In this document: positions 52,154-60,941 of the stretch, in pieces
Layout of the letters: every line of letters begins with the position of its first letter
How positions within the stretch are numbered: position 1 is the stretch's first letter
Source of the DNA: Phycicoccus endophyticus
Lineage (GTDB): Bacteria > Actinomycetota > Actinomycetes > Actinomycetales > Dermatophilaceae
Direction: 5' to 3'
Length of the DNA: 64,000 bases
Assembly: GCF_011326735.1 (NCBI RefSeq)
Contig: NZ_JAANCN010000006.1
Span: forward strand, 62,001-126,000
Position numbers and translations under genes: made by a program
Notes under the pieces: model-generated
What the model was told of the DNA's origin: nothing
Databases searched by the model: none
Seen by the model: the letters and a program-made list of their open reading frames with translations, nothing else

Positions 52154-54016
52154 TCAGGCCAGCGAGTCCGCCCAGGCCCGGTGCAGCCCGGCGTAGCGGC
52201 CACCGGAGCGCCCGACGAGCTCGGCCGGTGAGCCGTCCTCGACGACGCGTCCGTGCTCCATGACGAGGACCCGGTCGGCGACCTCGACGGTCGAGAGCCG
52301 GTGGGCGATGATGACCGCCGTCCGGTCGGCGAGCACGGTGCGCAGTGCCTGCTGGACGAGCCGCTCGGAGGGCACGTCGAGCGAGGAGGTGGCCTCGTCG
52401 AGGATGAGGACGGCGGGGTCGGCGAGGAACGCCCGGGCGAACGCGACGAGCTGGCGCTGCCCCGCGGAGAGCCGGCCGCCGCGGTTGGCGACGTCGGTGT
52501 CGTACCCCTCGGGCAGCGCGCTGACGAACTTGTGCGCGCCGACCGCCCGGGCCGCCTCGACCACCTCCTCGGTCGTGGCCTCGGGCCGGCCGAAGCGGAT
52601 GTTGTCGGCGACCGTGCCGGAGAAGAGGTAGTTCTCCTGGGTGACCATGACGACGTGCGAGCGCAGGGTCTCGCTCGCGAGGTCGCGCAGGTCGACCCCG
52701 TCGAGGAGGACCCGGCCCCCGGTGGGGTCGTAGAAGCGGGTCGCGAGCTTGGCGAGGGTGGTCTTCCCGGCGCCGGTCGTGCCGACGAGCGCCACGGTCT
52801 GCCCGGCGGGCACGTCGAGGTCGAGGTCGGGCAGCACCGGACGGCCCGGGACGTACCCGAAGGCGACGTGCTCGAAGCGCACCTGCCCGCGGGCGCGGTC
52901 CAGGGCCGCCGGCCGCTCCGGCTCGGGGACCCCCGGCCGTTGGTCGAGCACACCCGCGAGCTTCTCCAGGGCCGCCGACGCGGACTGGAAGGTGTTGTAG
53001 AACTGGCTGATCTCCATCATCGGCTCGAAGAACTGCCGCAGGTAGAGCAGGAACGCGGCGAGCACGCCGACGGTGACCTGCCCCTCGTGGGCGAGGTAGC
53101 CGCCGTAGAGGAGGACGACGGCGATGGTCACGTTGCCGACGAGCCGGATGCCGGGCATGAACAGCGACACGAGCCGGAACGCGACGAGGTTGGCCGCGCG
53201 GTACTGGTCGTTGACGTCGTCGAAGATCTCCTCGTTGCGCGGCTCCCGGCGGAAGGCCTGCACCGCCCGGATGCCGCCCATCGACTCCACGAAGTGGACG
53301 ATGACGAGGGCGACCTTCTCCCGGGTCACCCGGTAGGAGCGCGCGGAGGCCTTGCGGAACCAGTTCGTGAGCAGCGCGAGGGCCGGACCGCAGGCGAGCG
53401 CGACGAGGCCGAGCTCGACGTCGAGGTAGAGCAGGATGCCCGCCGTCCCGAGAAGGGTGAGGGCGGCGGTGACCAGCCCGTCGAACCCGCTCTCGAGCAT
53501 CTCGTAGATGGCGTCGACGTCGGAGGTCTGCCGCGAGACGACCCGCCCGGAGGTGTACTCGTCGTGGAAGGCGGGGCTGAGGGCCTGGAAGTGCCGGAAG
53601 ACCCGGCGGCGGACCTCGAACAGGACCCGCTGCCCCACCTGGCCCTGGAGGACGAGGAAGCGGTGGCGGGCGACCGCCTGGAGGAGCGTCGCGAGCAGGA
53701 CCACGGCGACGATGCCGAGCAGCGGCGCGAGGTCGTCGCGCTCCCGGATCGGCGGGATGCCGGCGTCGATGCCCTCCTTGACGAGGTAGGGGATGGCCAG
53801 CCGGGCGACGTTCTCGACGAGGACCACGGCGACGAGCACGGCAAGGGCGCGCCGGAACGGGCGCAGCAGCCGGGCCAGGAGCCGCCGGGAGCCGACGGTG
53901 GTCCCGGCGGTGAGCCCCTCGGCGTCGTCCTCGCCGTCGGCCGGTCCGAGGCGCCCGCGCCAGCCGCCGTGGCCCGGGGCAGGGCCGGTGGGGTCGGTCG
54001 GGGCGGGCGCGCTCAC
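52154..54016 (-). CDS. ABC exporter half-transporter, catalytically competent partner
   Basis: 620 residues: a disordered N-terminus, six-helix exporter domain (about 50-350) and ATPase domain. Walker A GTTGAGKTT, signature LSAGQRQLVAFARAF (Ala for the second Gly) and Walker B VLILDEATSSLD with the catalytic Glu, H-loop IIAHRLST. The GTG start overlaps the stop of the sister gene (GTGA), so the two form a heterodimer. Probably a multidrug or lipid exporter of the TM287/288 and BmrCD type. Substrate unknown. Confidence 0.92.
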   Translation of the reverse strand: MSAPAPTDPTGPAPGHGGWRGRLGPADGEDDAEGLTAGTTVGSRRLLARLLRPFRRALAVLVAVVLVENVARLAIPYLVKEGIDAGIPPIRERDDLAPLLGIVAVVLLATLLQAVARHRFLVLQGQVGQRVLFEVRRRVFRHFQALSPAFHDEYTSGRVVSRQTSDVDAIYEMLESGFDGLVTAALTLLGTAGILLYLDVELGLVALACGPALALLTNWFRKASARSYRVTREKVALVIVHFVESMGGIRAVQAFRREPRNEEIFDDVNDQYRAANLVAFRLVSLFMPGIRLVGNVTIAVVLLYGGYLAHEGQVTVGVLAAFLLYLRQFFEPMMEISQFYNTFQSASAALEKLAGVLDQRPGVPEPERPAALDRARGQVRFEHVAFGYVPGRPVLPDLDLDVPAGQTVALVGTTGAGKTTLAKLATRFYDPTGGRVLLDGVDLRDLASETLRSHVVMVTQENYLFSGTVADNIRFGRPEATTEEVVEAARAVGAHKFVSALPEGYDTDVANRGGRLSAGQRQLVAFARAFLADPAVLILDEATSSLDVPSERLVQQALRTVLADRTAVIIAHRLSTVEVADRVLVMEHGRVVEDGSPAELVGRSGGRYAGLHRAWADSLA

Positions 54017-55818
54017 GCGGGCACGTCCTCGGGCGTGCCCGCGTCGGCGGCGAGCAGCTCGCGGTAGGCGGGCACCGTCTCGAGCAGCTCGTGGTGGGTG
54101 CCGACGTGGGTGACCCGCCCGTCCGCGAGCAGGGCGACCCGGTCGGCGAGGAGCACCGTGGAGGCCCGGTGCGCGACGACGAGGCCGGTCGTCGCGCCGA
54201 GGACCCGGCGCAGGGCGTCCTCGACGAGCCGCTCGGTGTGCACGTCGAGCGCGGAGAGGGTGTCGTCCAGGACGAGCACGGCGGGACGGGCCAGGACGGC
54301 CCGGGCGAGCGCCAGGCGCTGTCGCTGGCCGCCGGAGAGGGCCATCCCCTGCTCCCCGATCCGGGTGTCCAGCCCGTAGGGCAGGTCGTGGACGAACCCG
54401 GCCTGGGCGACCTCCAGCGCCTGCGCCACCTCGGCGTCGGTGGCGTCGGACCGCCCGAGGGTGAGGTTCTCGCGGGCGCTCATGGAGAACAGCGTCGGCT
54501 CCTCGAAGGCCGTCGCGACGAGCGCGCGCAGGTTCTCCAGGCGCAGCTCGCGCACGTCCACGCCGTCGAGGGTGACCCGCCCGGACGTGACGTCCCAGAG
54601 CCGTGGCACGAGGGCGGTGAGGAGGGTCTTGCCCGACCCGGTGGCCCCGACGAGCGCCACCGTCTCCCCGGGACGCACCTCGAGGTCGAGGTCGCGCAGC
54701 ACCGGCTCCTGCGGCGCGTCGGGGAAGGCGAAGCCGACACCCTCGAAGCGCAGGTGGCCGCGGGGGCGCTCGAGGACCCGCGTCCCGCCGACGATGTCGG
54801 GCTCGGTGTCGAAGATCTCCAGGATGCGGGCAGCAGCGGTCATCGCCTCCTGGCTCATCGCGAGGATGACCCCGAGGGAGCTGACCGGCCACACGAGGCT
54901 GAGCATGAGCGTGATGAACGCGACGAGCTCGCCCGGGGTCAGGGTCCCGCGGCCGACCCCGACCGCCCCGAGCGCGAGGACGACGACGACGGCGAGGTTG
55001 GGGATGACCCCGAGGAAGGTCCAGAAGCGGGCCGCGAGCCGCACCTTGGTCAGGCTCGTCTCGAGCAGCCTGCCGGCCGCCTGCTCGTACTGGCGGGAGA
55101 CGTGCTCGGCCCGGCCGAAGGACTTCACGACCCGGATGCCGACCGCACCCTCCTCGGCGAGGGTCGCCAGGTCGCCCTGCTCGTCCTGGACCGCGCGCGA
55201 GACGACGACGTAGCGCTTCTCGAAGCGCATCGAGAGCCAGACGATGGGGACCGAGGCCGCGGCGACGACGAGACCCAGGGGCCAGTACAGGTGGAGCAGC
55301 ACCGCCGTGGTGGCGACGAGCTGCACGGCGTTGGTCAGCAGGAAGAGCAGACCGAAGCCGCTGAACCGCCGGATCGCCGACAGGTCCGTCGTCGCGCGCG
55401 AGAGCAGCTGGCCGGACTGCCACCGGGTGTGGAAGGCCATGGGCAGCGCCTGGAGGCGGGCGTAGAGGTCGTGCCGGAGGGTGGTCTCCAGCCCGAGCAC
55501 CGCGCCGGACTGCACCCACCGGCGGGCCCACACGAGGACGGCCTCGAGGACCCCGAGCGCCAGCGCCAGCCCGCACAGCGGCAGCAGGGCGGAGAGGTCG
55601 CCGGCGGTGACCGGGCCGTCGATGATCGCCCGGGTGACGAGCGGGATGCCGATGGACAGCGCCACCCCGCCGAGGGCGGCCACGAGCATCAGGGTGAGGG
55701 AGCCGAGGTAGGGCCGCAGGTACCCCCGCAGCCGCCACAGCGAGCGCACGTCGGCCGGCGGGGCGACCTGCGGGTCCGGACCGGGCGCGGAGGGGGCGGT
55801 GGTCCGGACGCTCGACAT
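54013..55818 (-). CDS. ABC exporter half-transporter with degenerate ATP site
   Basis: 601 residues: six-helix exporter domain (about 30-320) and ATPase domain with Walker A GATGSGKTLL, canonical signature LSGGQRQRLALARAV, but Walker B VLVLDDTLSALD, in which the catalytic Glu is replaced by Asp. Together with the partner's altered signature this makes one of the two ATP sites non-hydrolysing, a known design of heterodimeric exporters. ATG at 55818 follows TAGACT by eight bases. First gene of the pair. Confidence 0.92.
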   Translation of the reverse strand: MSSVRTTAPSAPGPDPQVAPPADVRSLWRLRGYLRPYLGSLTLMLVAALGGVALSIGIPLVTRAIIDGPVTAGDLSALLPLCGLALALGVLEAVLVWARRWVQSGAVLGLETTLRHDLYARLQALPMAFHTRWQSGQLLSRATTDLSAIRRFSGFGLLFLLTNAVQLVATTAVLLHLYWPLGLVVAAASVPIVWLSMRFEKRYVVVSRAVQDEQGDLATLAEEGAVGIRVVKSFGRAEHVSRQYEQAAGRLLETSLTKVRLAARFWTFLGVIPNLAVVVVLALGAVGVGRGTLTPGELVAFITLMLSLVWPVSSLGVILAMSQEAMTAAARILEIFDTEPDIVGGTRVLERPRGHLRFEGVGFAFPDAPQEPVLRDLDLEVRPGETVALVGATGSGKTLLTALVPRLWDVTSGRVTLDGVDVRELRLENLRALVATAFEEPTLFSMSARENLTLGRSDATDAEVAQALEVAQAGFVHDLPYGLDTRIGEQGMALSGGQRQRLALARAVLARPAVLVLDDTLSALDVHTERLVEDALRRVLGATTGLVVAHRASTVLLADRVALLADGRVTHVGTHHELLETVPAYRELLAADAGTPEDVPA

Positions 55819-55888
55819 CGCTCGTGAGTCTAGGTCGGCCCACCGACACCCCCGCGCAGCGCTCCCGCCCCGGGAGGCGGCCGCGGGC

Positions 55889-57223
55889 TCAGCCGACGGC
55901 GGCCGCGAAGGACTCCTCGAGGACGTCCATCGCCTCGTGCAGCAGGTCCTCGCCGATGGTCAGGGGAGGCAGGAAGCGGAAGACGTTGCCGTAGGTGCCA
56001 CACGTGAGCGTGACGACGCCCCGCTCGTGACAGCCTCGGTTGACCGCGGCGGTGAGCGCGGGGTCCGGCTCCTTGGTCTCGCGGTCGACGACGAGCTCCA
56101 TCGCCATCATGGCGCCCCGCCCCCGCACGTCACCGACCTGCGGGAAGCGCGCGGCGAGCCCGGTCAGGCGCTCCTCGAGCACGGCACCGAGCCGGCGCGC
56201 CCGGGTGGGCAGGCCGTCGGCCTCCATCGTCTCGATGCTCGCCAGCGCCGCGGCGCAGGCCACCGGGTTGCCGCCGTAGGTGCCGCCCAGCCCTCCGCCG
56301 TGCACCGCGTCCATGAGCTCTGCGCGACCGGTGACGGCCGCCAGCGGCATCCCCCCGGCGATCCCCTTGGCGGTGGTCACCAGGTCCGGGACGACCCCTT
56401 CGTGGTCGCACGCGAACCAGTCGCCGGTGCGGCAGAACCCCGACTGCACCTCGTCGGCGACGAGGACGACGCCGTGCTCCCGGCACCACGCGGCGAGCCC
56501 GGGCAGGAAGCCCTCCGGCGGCACGACGAACCCGCCCTCGCCCTGGATCGGCTCGATGACCACCGCCGCGGTGTTCTCCTCCCCCACCTGGGTGTGGATG
56601 AGGTCGGTGACGACGGCCAGGGCCTCCTCGGCGCAGCGCTCGGGGCCACCGGGCCAGCGGTACGGGTAGGCCATCGGCACCCGGTAGACCTCCGGGGCGA
56701 AGGGACCGAAGCGGTGCTTGTAGGGCATGGCCTTGGCCGTCATGCCCATCGTCAGGTTGGTGCGGCCGTGGTAGGCGTGCTCGAAGACGACGACCGCGGG
56801 GCGCCCGGTGGCGTGCCGGGCGACCTTGACGGCGTTCTCCACGGCCTCCGCCCCGGAGTTGAACAGCGCCGACCGCTTCTCGTGCTCACCGGGGGTCAGG
56901 GCGTTGAGCTTCTCGCACACCTCGAGGTACGGCTCGTACGGCGTGACCATGAAGCACGTGTGGGTGAAGCGGCGGACCTGCTCGGTCACGGCCTCGACGA
57001 CCCGGGGGTTGCCGTTGCCGACCGTGGTCACCGCGATGCCGGAGCCGAGGTCGATCAGCTGGTTGCCGTCGACGTCGACGAGGATGCCCCCGGCTCCCTG
57101 CGTGACGTAGACCGGCAGCGTCGTGCCGACCCCGGCGGCGACGGCCGACGCCTTGCGCGCCTGCAGCTCGCGCGAGCGCGGGCCGGGGACGGGAGTGCGG
57201 AGGATCCGTTGCTGGTCCAGCAT
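55889..57223 (-). CDS. 4-aminobutyrate aminotransferase (class III PLP enzyme)
   Basis: 444-residue PLP enzyme moving the amino group of GABA (or a related omega-amine) to 2-oxoglutarate. Class III marks: LFNSGAEAVENAVKVARHATG, VFEHAYHGRTNLTMGMTAK, VVIEPIQGEGGF, LVADEVQSGFCRTG and PLP lysine in VTTAKGIAGGMPLAAVTGR. The overall pattern is that of GabT rather than acetylornithine aminotransferase. ATG at 57223 follows TAGGAT by six bases (leaderless). No succinate-semialdehyde dehydrogenase is adjacent, so the exact substrate stays open. Confidence 0.92.
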   Translation of the reverse strand: MLDQQRILRTPVPGPRSRELQARKASAVAAGVGTTLPVYVTQGAGGILVDVDGNQLIDLGSGIAVTTVGNGNPRVVEAVTEQVRRFTHTCFMVTPYEPYLEVCEKLNALTPGEHEKRSALFNSGAEAVENAVKVARHATGRPAVVVFEHAYHGRTNLTMGMTAKAMPYKHRFGPFAPEVYRVPMAYPYRWPGGPERCAEEALAVVTDLIHTQVGEENTAAVVIEPIQGEGGFVVPPEGFLPGLAAWCREHGVVLVADEVQSGFCRTGDWFACDHEGVVPDLVTTAKGIAGGMPLAAVTGRAELMDAVHGGGLGGTYGGNPVACAAALASIETMEADGLPTRARRLGAVLEERLTGLAARFPQVGDVRGRGAMMAMELVVDRETKEPDPALTAAVNRGCHERGVVTLTCGTYGNVFRFLPPLTIGEDLLHEAMDVLEESFAAAVG

Positions 57224-57382
57224 GAGGGCATCCTATCCGCGACCGTTGCCGGTCGACATCACGGATTCCGCAGCAATCTGATCGCTCGGCGCAGGATCCC
57301 GTCACTCTGGCACTCCGGGGCGTCGCCGGCCGTTCCCCCGGGTAGCACGTCAGCCACACCGCACAACACCAGGGAGGTCGCG

Positions 57383-57655
57383 ATGCCCGCACGCAAGAAC
57401 CCCGGCCCGTCGGTCAAGGACGACGAGATGTACGAGACCCTGCGCGAGGAGGGTGCGAGCAAGGAGAAGGCCGCCCGGATCGCCAACGCCGCCGCGAACA
57501 CGTCGCGTTCTTCGGTCGGTCGCCGGGGTGGGCACTCGCCGGCGTACGAGGACTGGACCGTCCGCGACCTGCGCCGGCGTGCCCGCGAGCTCGACGTCGC
57601 GGGTCGCTCCAGGATGTCCAAGAGCGAGCTCGTCGACGCGCTGCGCAGCCGTTGA
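57383..57655 (+). CDS. Small Rho-N/SAP-like nucleic-acid-binding protein
   Basis: 90 residues, basic. The C-terminal 40 residues (WTVRDLRRRARELDVAGRSRMSKSELVDALRS) match the Rho N-terminal/SAP fold that binds nucleic acids. The N-terminal half (PGPSVKDDEMYETLREEGASKEKAARIANA) is a common actinobacterial DUF7218-type helix pair. Strong ribosome site GGGAGG before the ATG at 57383. Perhaps a small stress-related DNA- or RNA-binding protein; role unproved. Confidence 0.83.
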   Translation: MPARKNPGPSVKDDEMYETLREEGASKEKAARIANAAANTSRSSVGRRGGHSPAYEDWTVRDLRRRARELDVAGRSRMSKSELVDALRSR

Positions 57656-57684
57656 CCAGCGAAAACACCTGTCGGACAGCGGAA

Positions 57685-57729
57685 GGCGCCCGGGATCTGC
57701 GTGCAGGGGGTTCGCAGCTCCCGGGCGCC
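57685..57729 (+). terminator. Terminator after the Rho-N-like gene
   Basis: Outer 11-bp stem GGCGCCCGGGA / TCCCGGGCGCC enclosing an inner CTGCG / CGCAG stem; 29 bp past the stop codon. Confidence 0.78.
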
Positions 57730-57842
57730 GGTTCCGTGGTCCGTCGCGGCATCCGCCGCGCGGACCCGAGTACTGTACCTGAGGTCGGATGCCGTCGAAG
57801 AATCGTGGAGGCCGGTCGCGTGAGCCGTGGGACGGGTCGGCC

Positions 57843-58529
57843 GTGAGGCTGCTCCTCGTCGAGGACGAGCGCCCCCTCGCGGCGGCGCTCGGCGACGCCC
57901 TGCGCGAGTCCGGCTGGGTCGTCGACCATGCCGAGGACGGCGTCAGCGGGCTCAAGCTCGGGCTCGCCAGCCAGTACGACGTCCTCGTCCTCGACATCAT
58001 GCTGCCGGGCATGAACGGCTACGACGTGCTCAAGCACCTGCGCGCCCACAAGGTGTGGACCCCGGTGCTCATGCTCACGGCCAAGGACGGCGAGTTCGAC
58101 CAGACCGACGCCTTCGAGCTCGGCGCCGACGACTACGTGACCAAGCCCTTCAGCACGCCGGTGCTCCTGGCCCGGCTCCAGGCGCTGGCCCGGCGAGGGG
58201 CGCCCGAGCGTCCGGTGGCCCTGACCGCCGGGCCGCTCAGCCTCGACCCGACGACCCGCCGGGTCACCCGGGCGGGCCAGGAGGTGCAGCTGACCGCCCG
58301 CGAGTACGCCCTCCTGCACCACCTCATGCGCAAGGCCGGGCTCGTCCAGAGCAAGGCCGAGATCCTCGAGAACGTGTGGGACTCCGACTATCCCGGCGCC
58401 GACAACGTCGTCGAGGTGTACATCGGCTACCTGCGCCGCAAGATCGACGCGCCGTTCGACACCAAGGTCATCGAGACGGTGCGGGGCCTCGGCTACCGGC
58501 TCAACCCGGAGGCCGCACCGGAAGCCTGA
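57843..58529 (+). CDS. OmpR-family response regulator
   Basis: 228 residues. Receiver domain with LVEDE, phosphorylated Asp51 in LVLDIMLPGMNGYDV and DDYVTKPFS; winged-helix domain with LTAREYALLHHLM and VWDSDYPGADNVVEVYIGYLRRKID. CutR-like in appearance. GTG at 57843 is preferred because it begins VRLLLVEDE; a frame opens at ATG 57789, after a TACTGT box at 57769. The 3' end overlaps the 3' end of the histidine kinase on the opposite strand by 29 bp, an uncommon arrangement for a cognate pair. Confidence 0.91.
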   Translation: MRLLLVEDERPLAAALGDALRESGWVVDHAEDGVSGLKLGLASQYDVLVLDIMLPGMNGYDVLKHLRAHKVWTPVLMLTAKDGEFDQTDAFELGADDYVTKPFSTPVLLARLQALARRGAPERPVALTAGPLSLDPTTRRVTRAGQEVQLTAREYALLHHLMRKAGLVQSKAEILENVWDSDYPGADNVVEVYIGYLRRKIDAPFDTKVIETVRGLGYRLNPEAAPEA

Positions 58530-59877
58530 CGGTGAAGCGGCACCAGCCCTCCGGGCTCTCGGTGGCCTCCACGAGCCCGTCGTGCGCCGCGACGACCTCG
58601 GCGACGATCGCCAGCCCGAGGCCCGTGCCGCCCGTCCCCCGGGTACGCGAGTCGTCGAGCCGCACGAAGCGACCGAAGACCCGTTCCCGGTCGCGCGGGT
58701 CGATCGGGGGGCCGTCGTTGTCGACGCTGAGCACCGCCTCGTCCCCCTCCCGGGCCAGCCGGACGCGCACGGTGTCGCCCATGTGCCGCTCGGCGTTCTC
58801 CAGCAGGTTGCGCACCACCCGGCCGAGGCGCGCCTGGTCGCCCTCGAGCCGCACCGGCTCGACGCTCACCGACACCGGCATTCCCCGGGCCCGTAGGGCA
58901 CCGGTCTCGGCGAGCACGACGTCGTCGAGGTCGACGTCGGCGCGCTGGAGGACCATGGCGTGCTCGTCCGCGGAGGCGAGGGTCAGCAGGTCCTCGACGA
59001 GCACGGCGAGCCGGTCGACCTCGGCCGAGGCGCGCGCCGCCGTGGCGGCCCGGTCCTCGACCGGCCGTTCCTTGCCCAGGCGGTCCAGGAGCACCCGGAT
59101 GGTCGCCAGCGGGCTGCGCAGCTCGTGCCCCGCGTCGGCGACGAAGGCGCGACGGGAGGCGTCGGCCCGCCGCATCCGGTCCAGGAGGTAGTTCATCGTC
59201 TCCGCGAGCCGGCTGAGCTCGTCGCGCCCGGCCGGCACCTCGAGCGCCGGGCCGGGCGTGGGCGCCGTCGGGGTGGCGGCCAGCGCCTCGACCTGGTCGC
59301 GCATCCGCTCCACCGGCCGCAGGGCCTGCCCGACGGCGAAGGTGGTGACCGAGCCGAGGAGGGCGATGAGGCCGACGGCCCCGATGAACGCGAACTCCGT
59401 GGACTGCCCGAGCGCGGTGGCCTCGACGCGCGTCGGCACACCGACGAGCAGGGTGTAGTGCTCGCTGTCCGGCGAGACGGCGTCGGCCCCGGCGACGATC
59501 CAGGTGCCGCTCGCCAGGCCGGGCACGTCCTCGACCTTGCCGATGCGTACCTCGTTGCCGTCCAGGCGCGGCAGGGCGAGCGGGTCCTCCGGGGCGCCGG
59601 CGGTGGCCGCGACGACCTCGCCGGTGGCCGGGTCGACGACCTGGACGATCCGGGTGCCGTCGACGACGGCGTGGGTGCCGATGAGGTCGCTGACGCCGTG
59701 GACGCCGAGGTCGGCCCGCAGCTCGACGACCTCGGCCTCGGCGACGTCGCGCGCCGACGCCTCGAGCACCTGCCCGAGGGAGAGGTAGACGATGCCGGCG
59801 AGCGCGGCGCTGATGAGGAGCACGACCGGCATGGTCAGGGCGAGGATGCGGCTCCTCAGACCCAGCCGGACGCGCAT
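58501..59877 (-). CDS. Sensor histidine kinase, convergent with its probable regulator
   Basis: 458 residues. Two membrane helices (about 12-34 and 162-184) flank an extracytoplasmic domain of about 125 residues. HAMP region follows, then phospho-acceptor His251 in VADAGHELRSPLA, N-box VVRNLLENAERHMG, DNDGPPIDPRDRERVFGRFVRLD and GTGLGLAIVAEV. ATG at 59877 follows TACACT by six bases (leaderless). Tail-to-tail with the OmpR-type regulator; pairing is inferred from proximity. Ligand unknown. Confidence 0.91.
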   Translation of the reverse strand: MRVRLGLRSRILALTMPVVLLISAALAGIVYLSLGQVLEASARDVAEAEVVELRADLGVHGVSDLIGTHAVVDGTRIVQVVDPATGEVVAATAGAPEDPLALPRLDGNEVRIGKVEDVPGLASGTWIVAGADAVSPDSEHYTLLVGVPTRVEATALGQSTEFAFIGAVGLIALLGSVTTFAVGQALRPVERMRDQVEALAATPTAPTPGPALEVPAGRDELSRLAETMNYLLDRMRRADASRRAFVADAGHELRSPLATIRVLLDRLGKERPVEDRAATAARASAEVDRLAVLVEDLLTLASADEHAMVLQRADVDLDDVVLAETGALRARGMPVSVSVEPVRLEGDQARLGRVVRNLLENAERHMGDTVRVRLAREGDEAVLSVDNDGPPIDPRDRERVFGRFVRLDDSRTRGTGGTGLGLAIVAEVVAAHDGLVEATESPEGWCRFTVRLPVRPPG

Positions 59878-59921
59878 GCGCCGAGTGTAGGTGGCGCCGC
59901 CGGACAGGGCAGGATGGCCCG

Positions 59922-60917
59922 GTGAGCGACTCCCCCCGTCTGCTGACCCTCTCCTGCGGTGGCCTCACCCTCGAGGTGCTCACCGTCGGCGCCTCCGTGC
60001 GGCGGCTCGTCGTCGACGACGGTGACGGCCCGCTCGACGTCGTCCTCGGGTATGCGGACCTCGCGCTCTACGGTGCCGACGAGGGCTATCTCGGCGCGAC
60101 CGTGGGGCGCTTCACCAACCGGCTCGACCGGGGCCGGTGCCCGCTCGACGGTGTCACGTACACCGTGCCGGCCAACGACGGCCAGAACGCGCTGCACGGC
60201 GGGCCCGACGGGTGGCACGCGCGCCCGTGGGAGGTGCTCGAGGAGGGCCCGGACCGCGTGGTGCTCGGGCTCACCAGCCCCGACGGGGACCAGGGGCTGC
60301 CCGGTGAGGTGACCGCCCGGGTGGCCTACGAGCTGTCACCGGCCGGCGTCGCGATCTCGCACACGGCCCGCACGACCCGGCCGACCGTCCTCGGCATGAC
60401 CAACCACGCCTACGTCGACCTCGACGGCGAGGGCAGCGGTGGCGTGCTCGACCACACCCTCGAGGTGCGGGCCGGCGCCTACACCCCGGTGCGCCCGGAC
60501 CTCGTCCCGACCGGCGAGGTCGTCCCCGTCGCGGGGACGCCGTTCGACCTGCGCACCCCGCGACGGGTGGGCGACGTGCTCGCCGAGGACGACGAGCAGC
60601 TCGCCCGCGCCGGTGGGCTCGACCACAACCTCGTCCTCGACGGCGCGGGGATGCGCACCGTGGCGCGGGTCGTCGGCGCGAGCGGCCGGTGGCTCGAGGT
60701 CGCCACGGACCGGCCGGGGCTGCAGGTCTACAGCGGCGCGCACTTCGACGGCGGCGTGACCGGTCTCGGCGGCACCGCGTACGCCGCCCACGCGGGGCTG
60801 GCGCTGGAGACCCAGGGCTTCCCGGACGCACCCAACCACCCGGGCTTCCCCAGCGCCGTCGTCCGCCCGGGCGAGCAGTTCTCCGCGCACACGACGTGGC
60901 GGCTCGGGCGCCGCTGA
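59922..60917 (+). CDS. Aldose 1-epimerase
   Basis: 331-residue galactose-mutarotase-fold enzyme interconverting alpha and beta anomers of aldohexoses. Catalytic His162 in GMTNHAYVDL (acid) and Glu296 in LALETQGFPDAPNH (base). Also GRFTNRLDRGRCPLDG and NALHGGPDGWHAR at the sugar site. GTG at 59922 is divergent from the kinase gene; CAGGAT lies six bases before it. No other galactose gene is nearby, so the physiological sugar is uncertain. Confidence 0.92.
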   Translation: MSDSPRLLTLSCGGLTLEVLTVGASVRRLVVDDGDGPLDVVLGYADLALYGADEGYLGATVGRFTNRLDRGRCPLDGVTYTVPANDGQNALHGGPDGWHARPWEVLEEGPDRVVLGLTSPDGDQGLPGEVTARVAYELSPAGVAISHTARTTRPTVLGMTNHAYVDLDGEGSGGVLDHTLEVRAGAYTPVRPDLVPTGEVVPVAGTPFDLRTPRRVGDVLAEDDEQLARAGGLDHNLVLDGAGMRTVARVVGASGRWLEVATDRPGLQVYSGAHFDGGVTGLGGTAYAAHAGLALETQGFPDAPNHPGFPSAVVRPGEQFSAHTTWRLGRR

Positions 60918-60941
60918 GGAGCCCCCCGTGAGCGGCGACGG

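Noticed and set aside
52154-55849. A single long reading frame that would encode a 1231-residue protein.
   Set aside because: The second exporter gene's frame stays open upstream through the sister gene in another frame. The N-terminal part is Arg/Pro-rich nonsense, while two normal half-transporters with their own starts and a GTGA junction explain the region.
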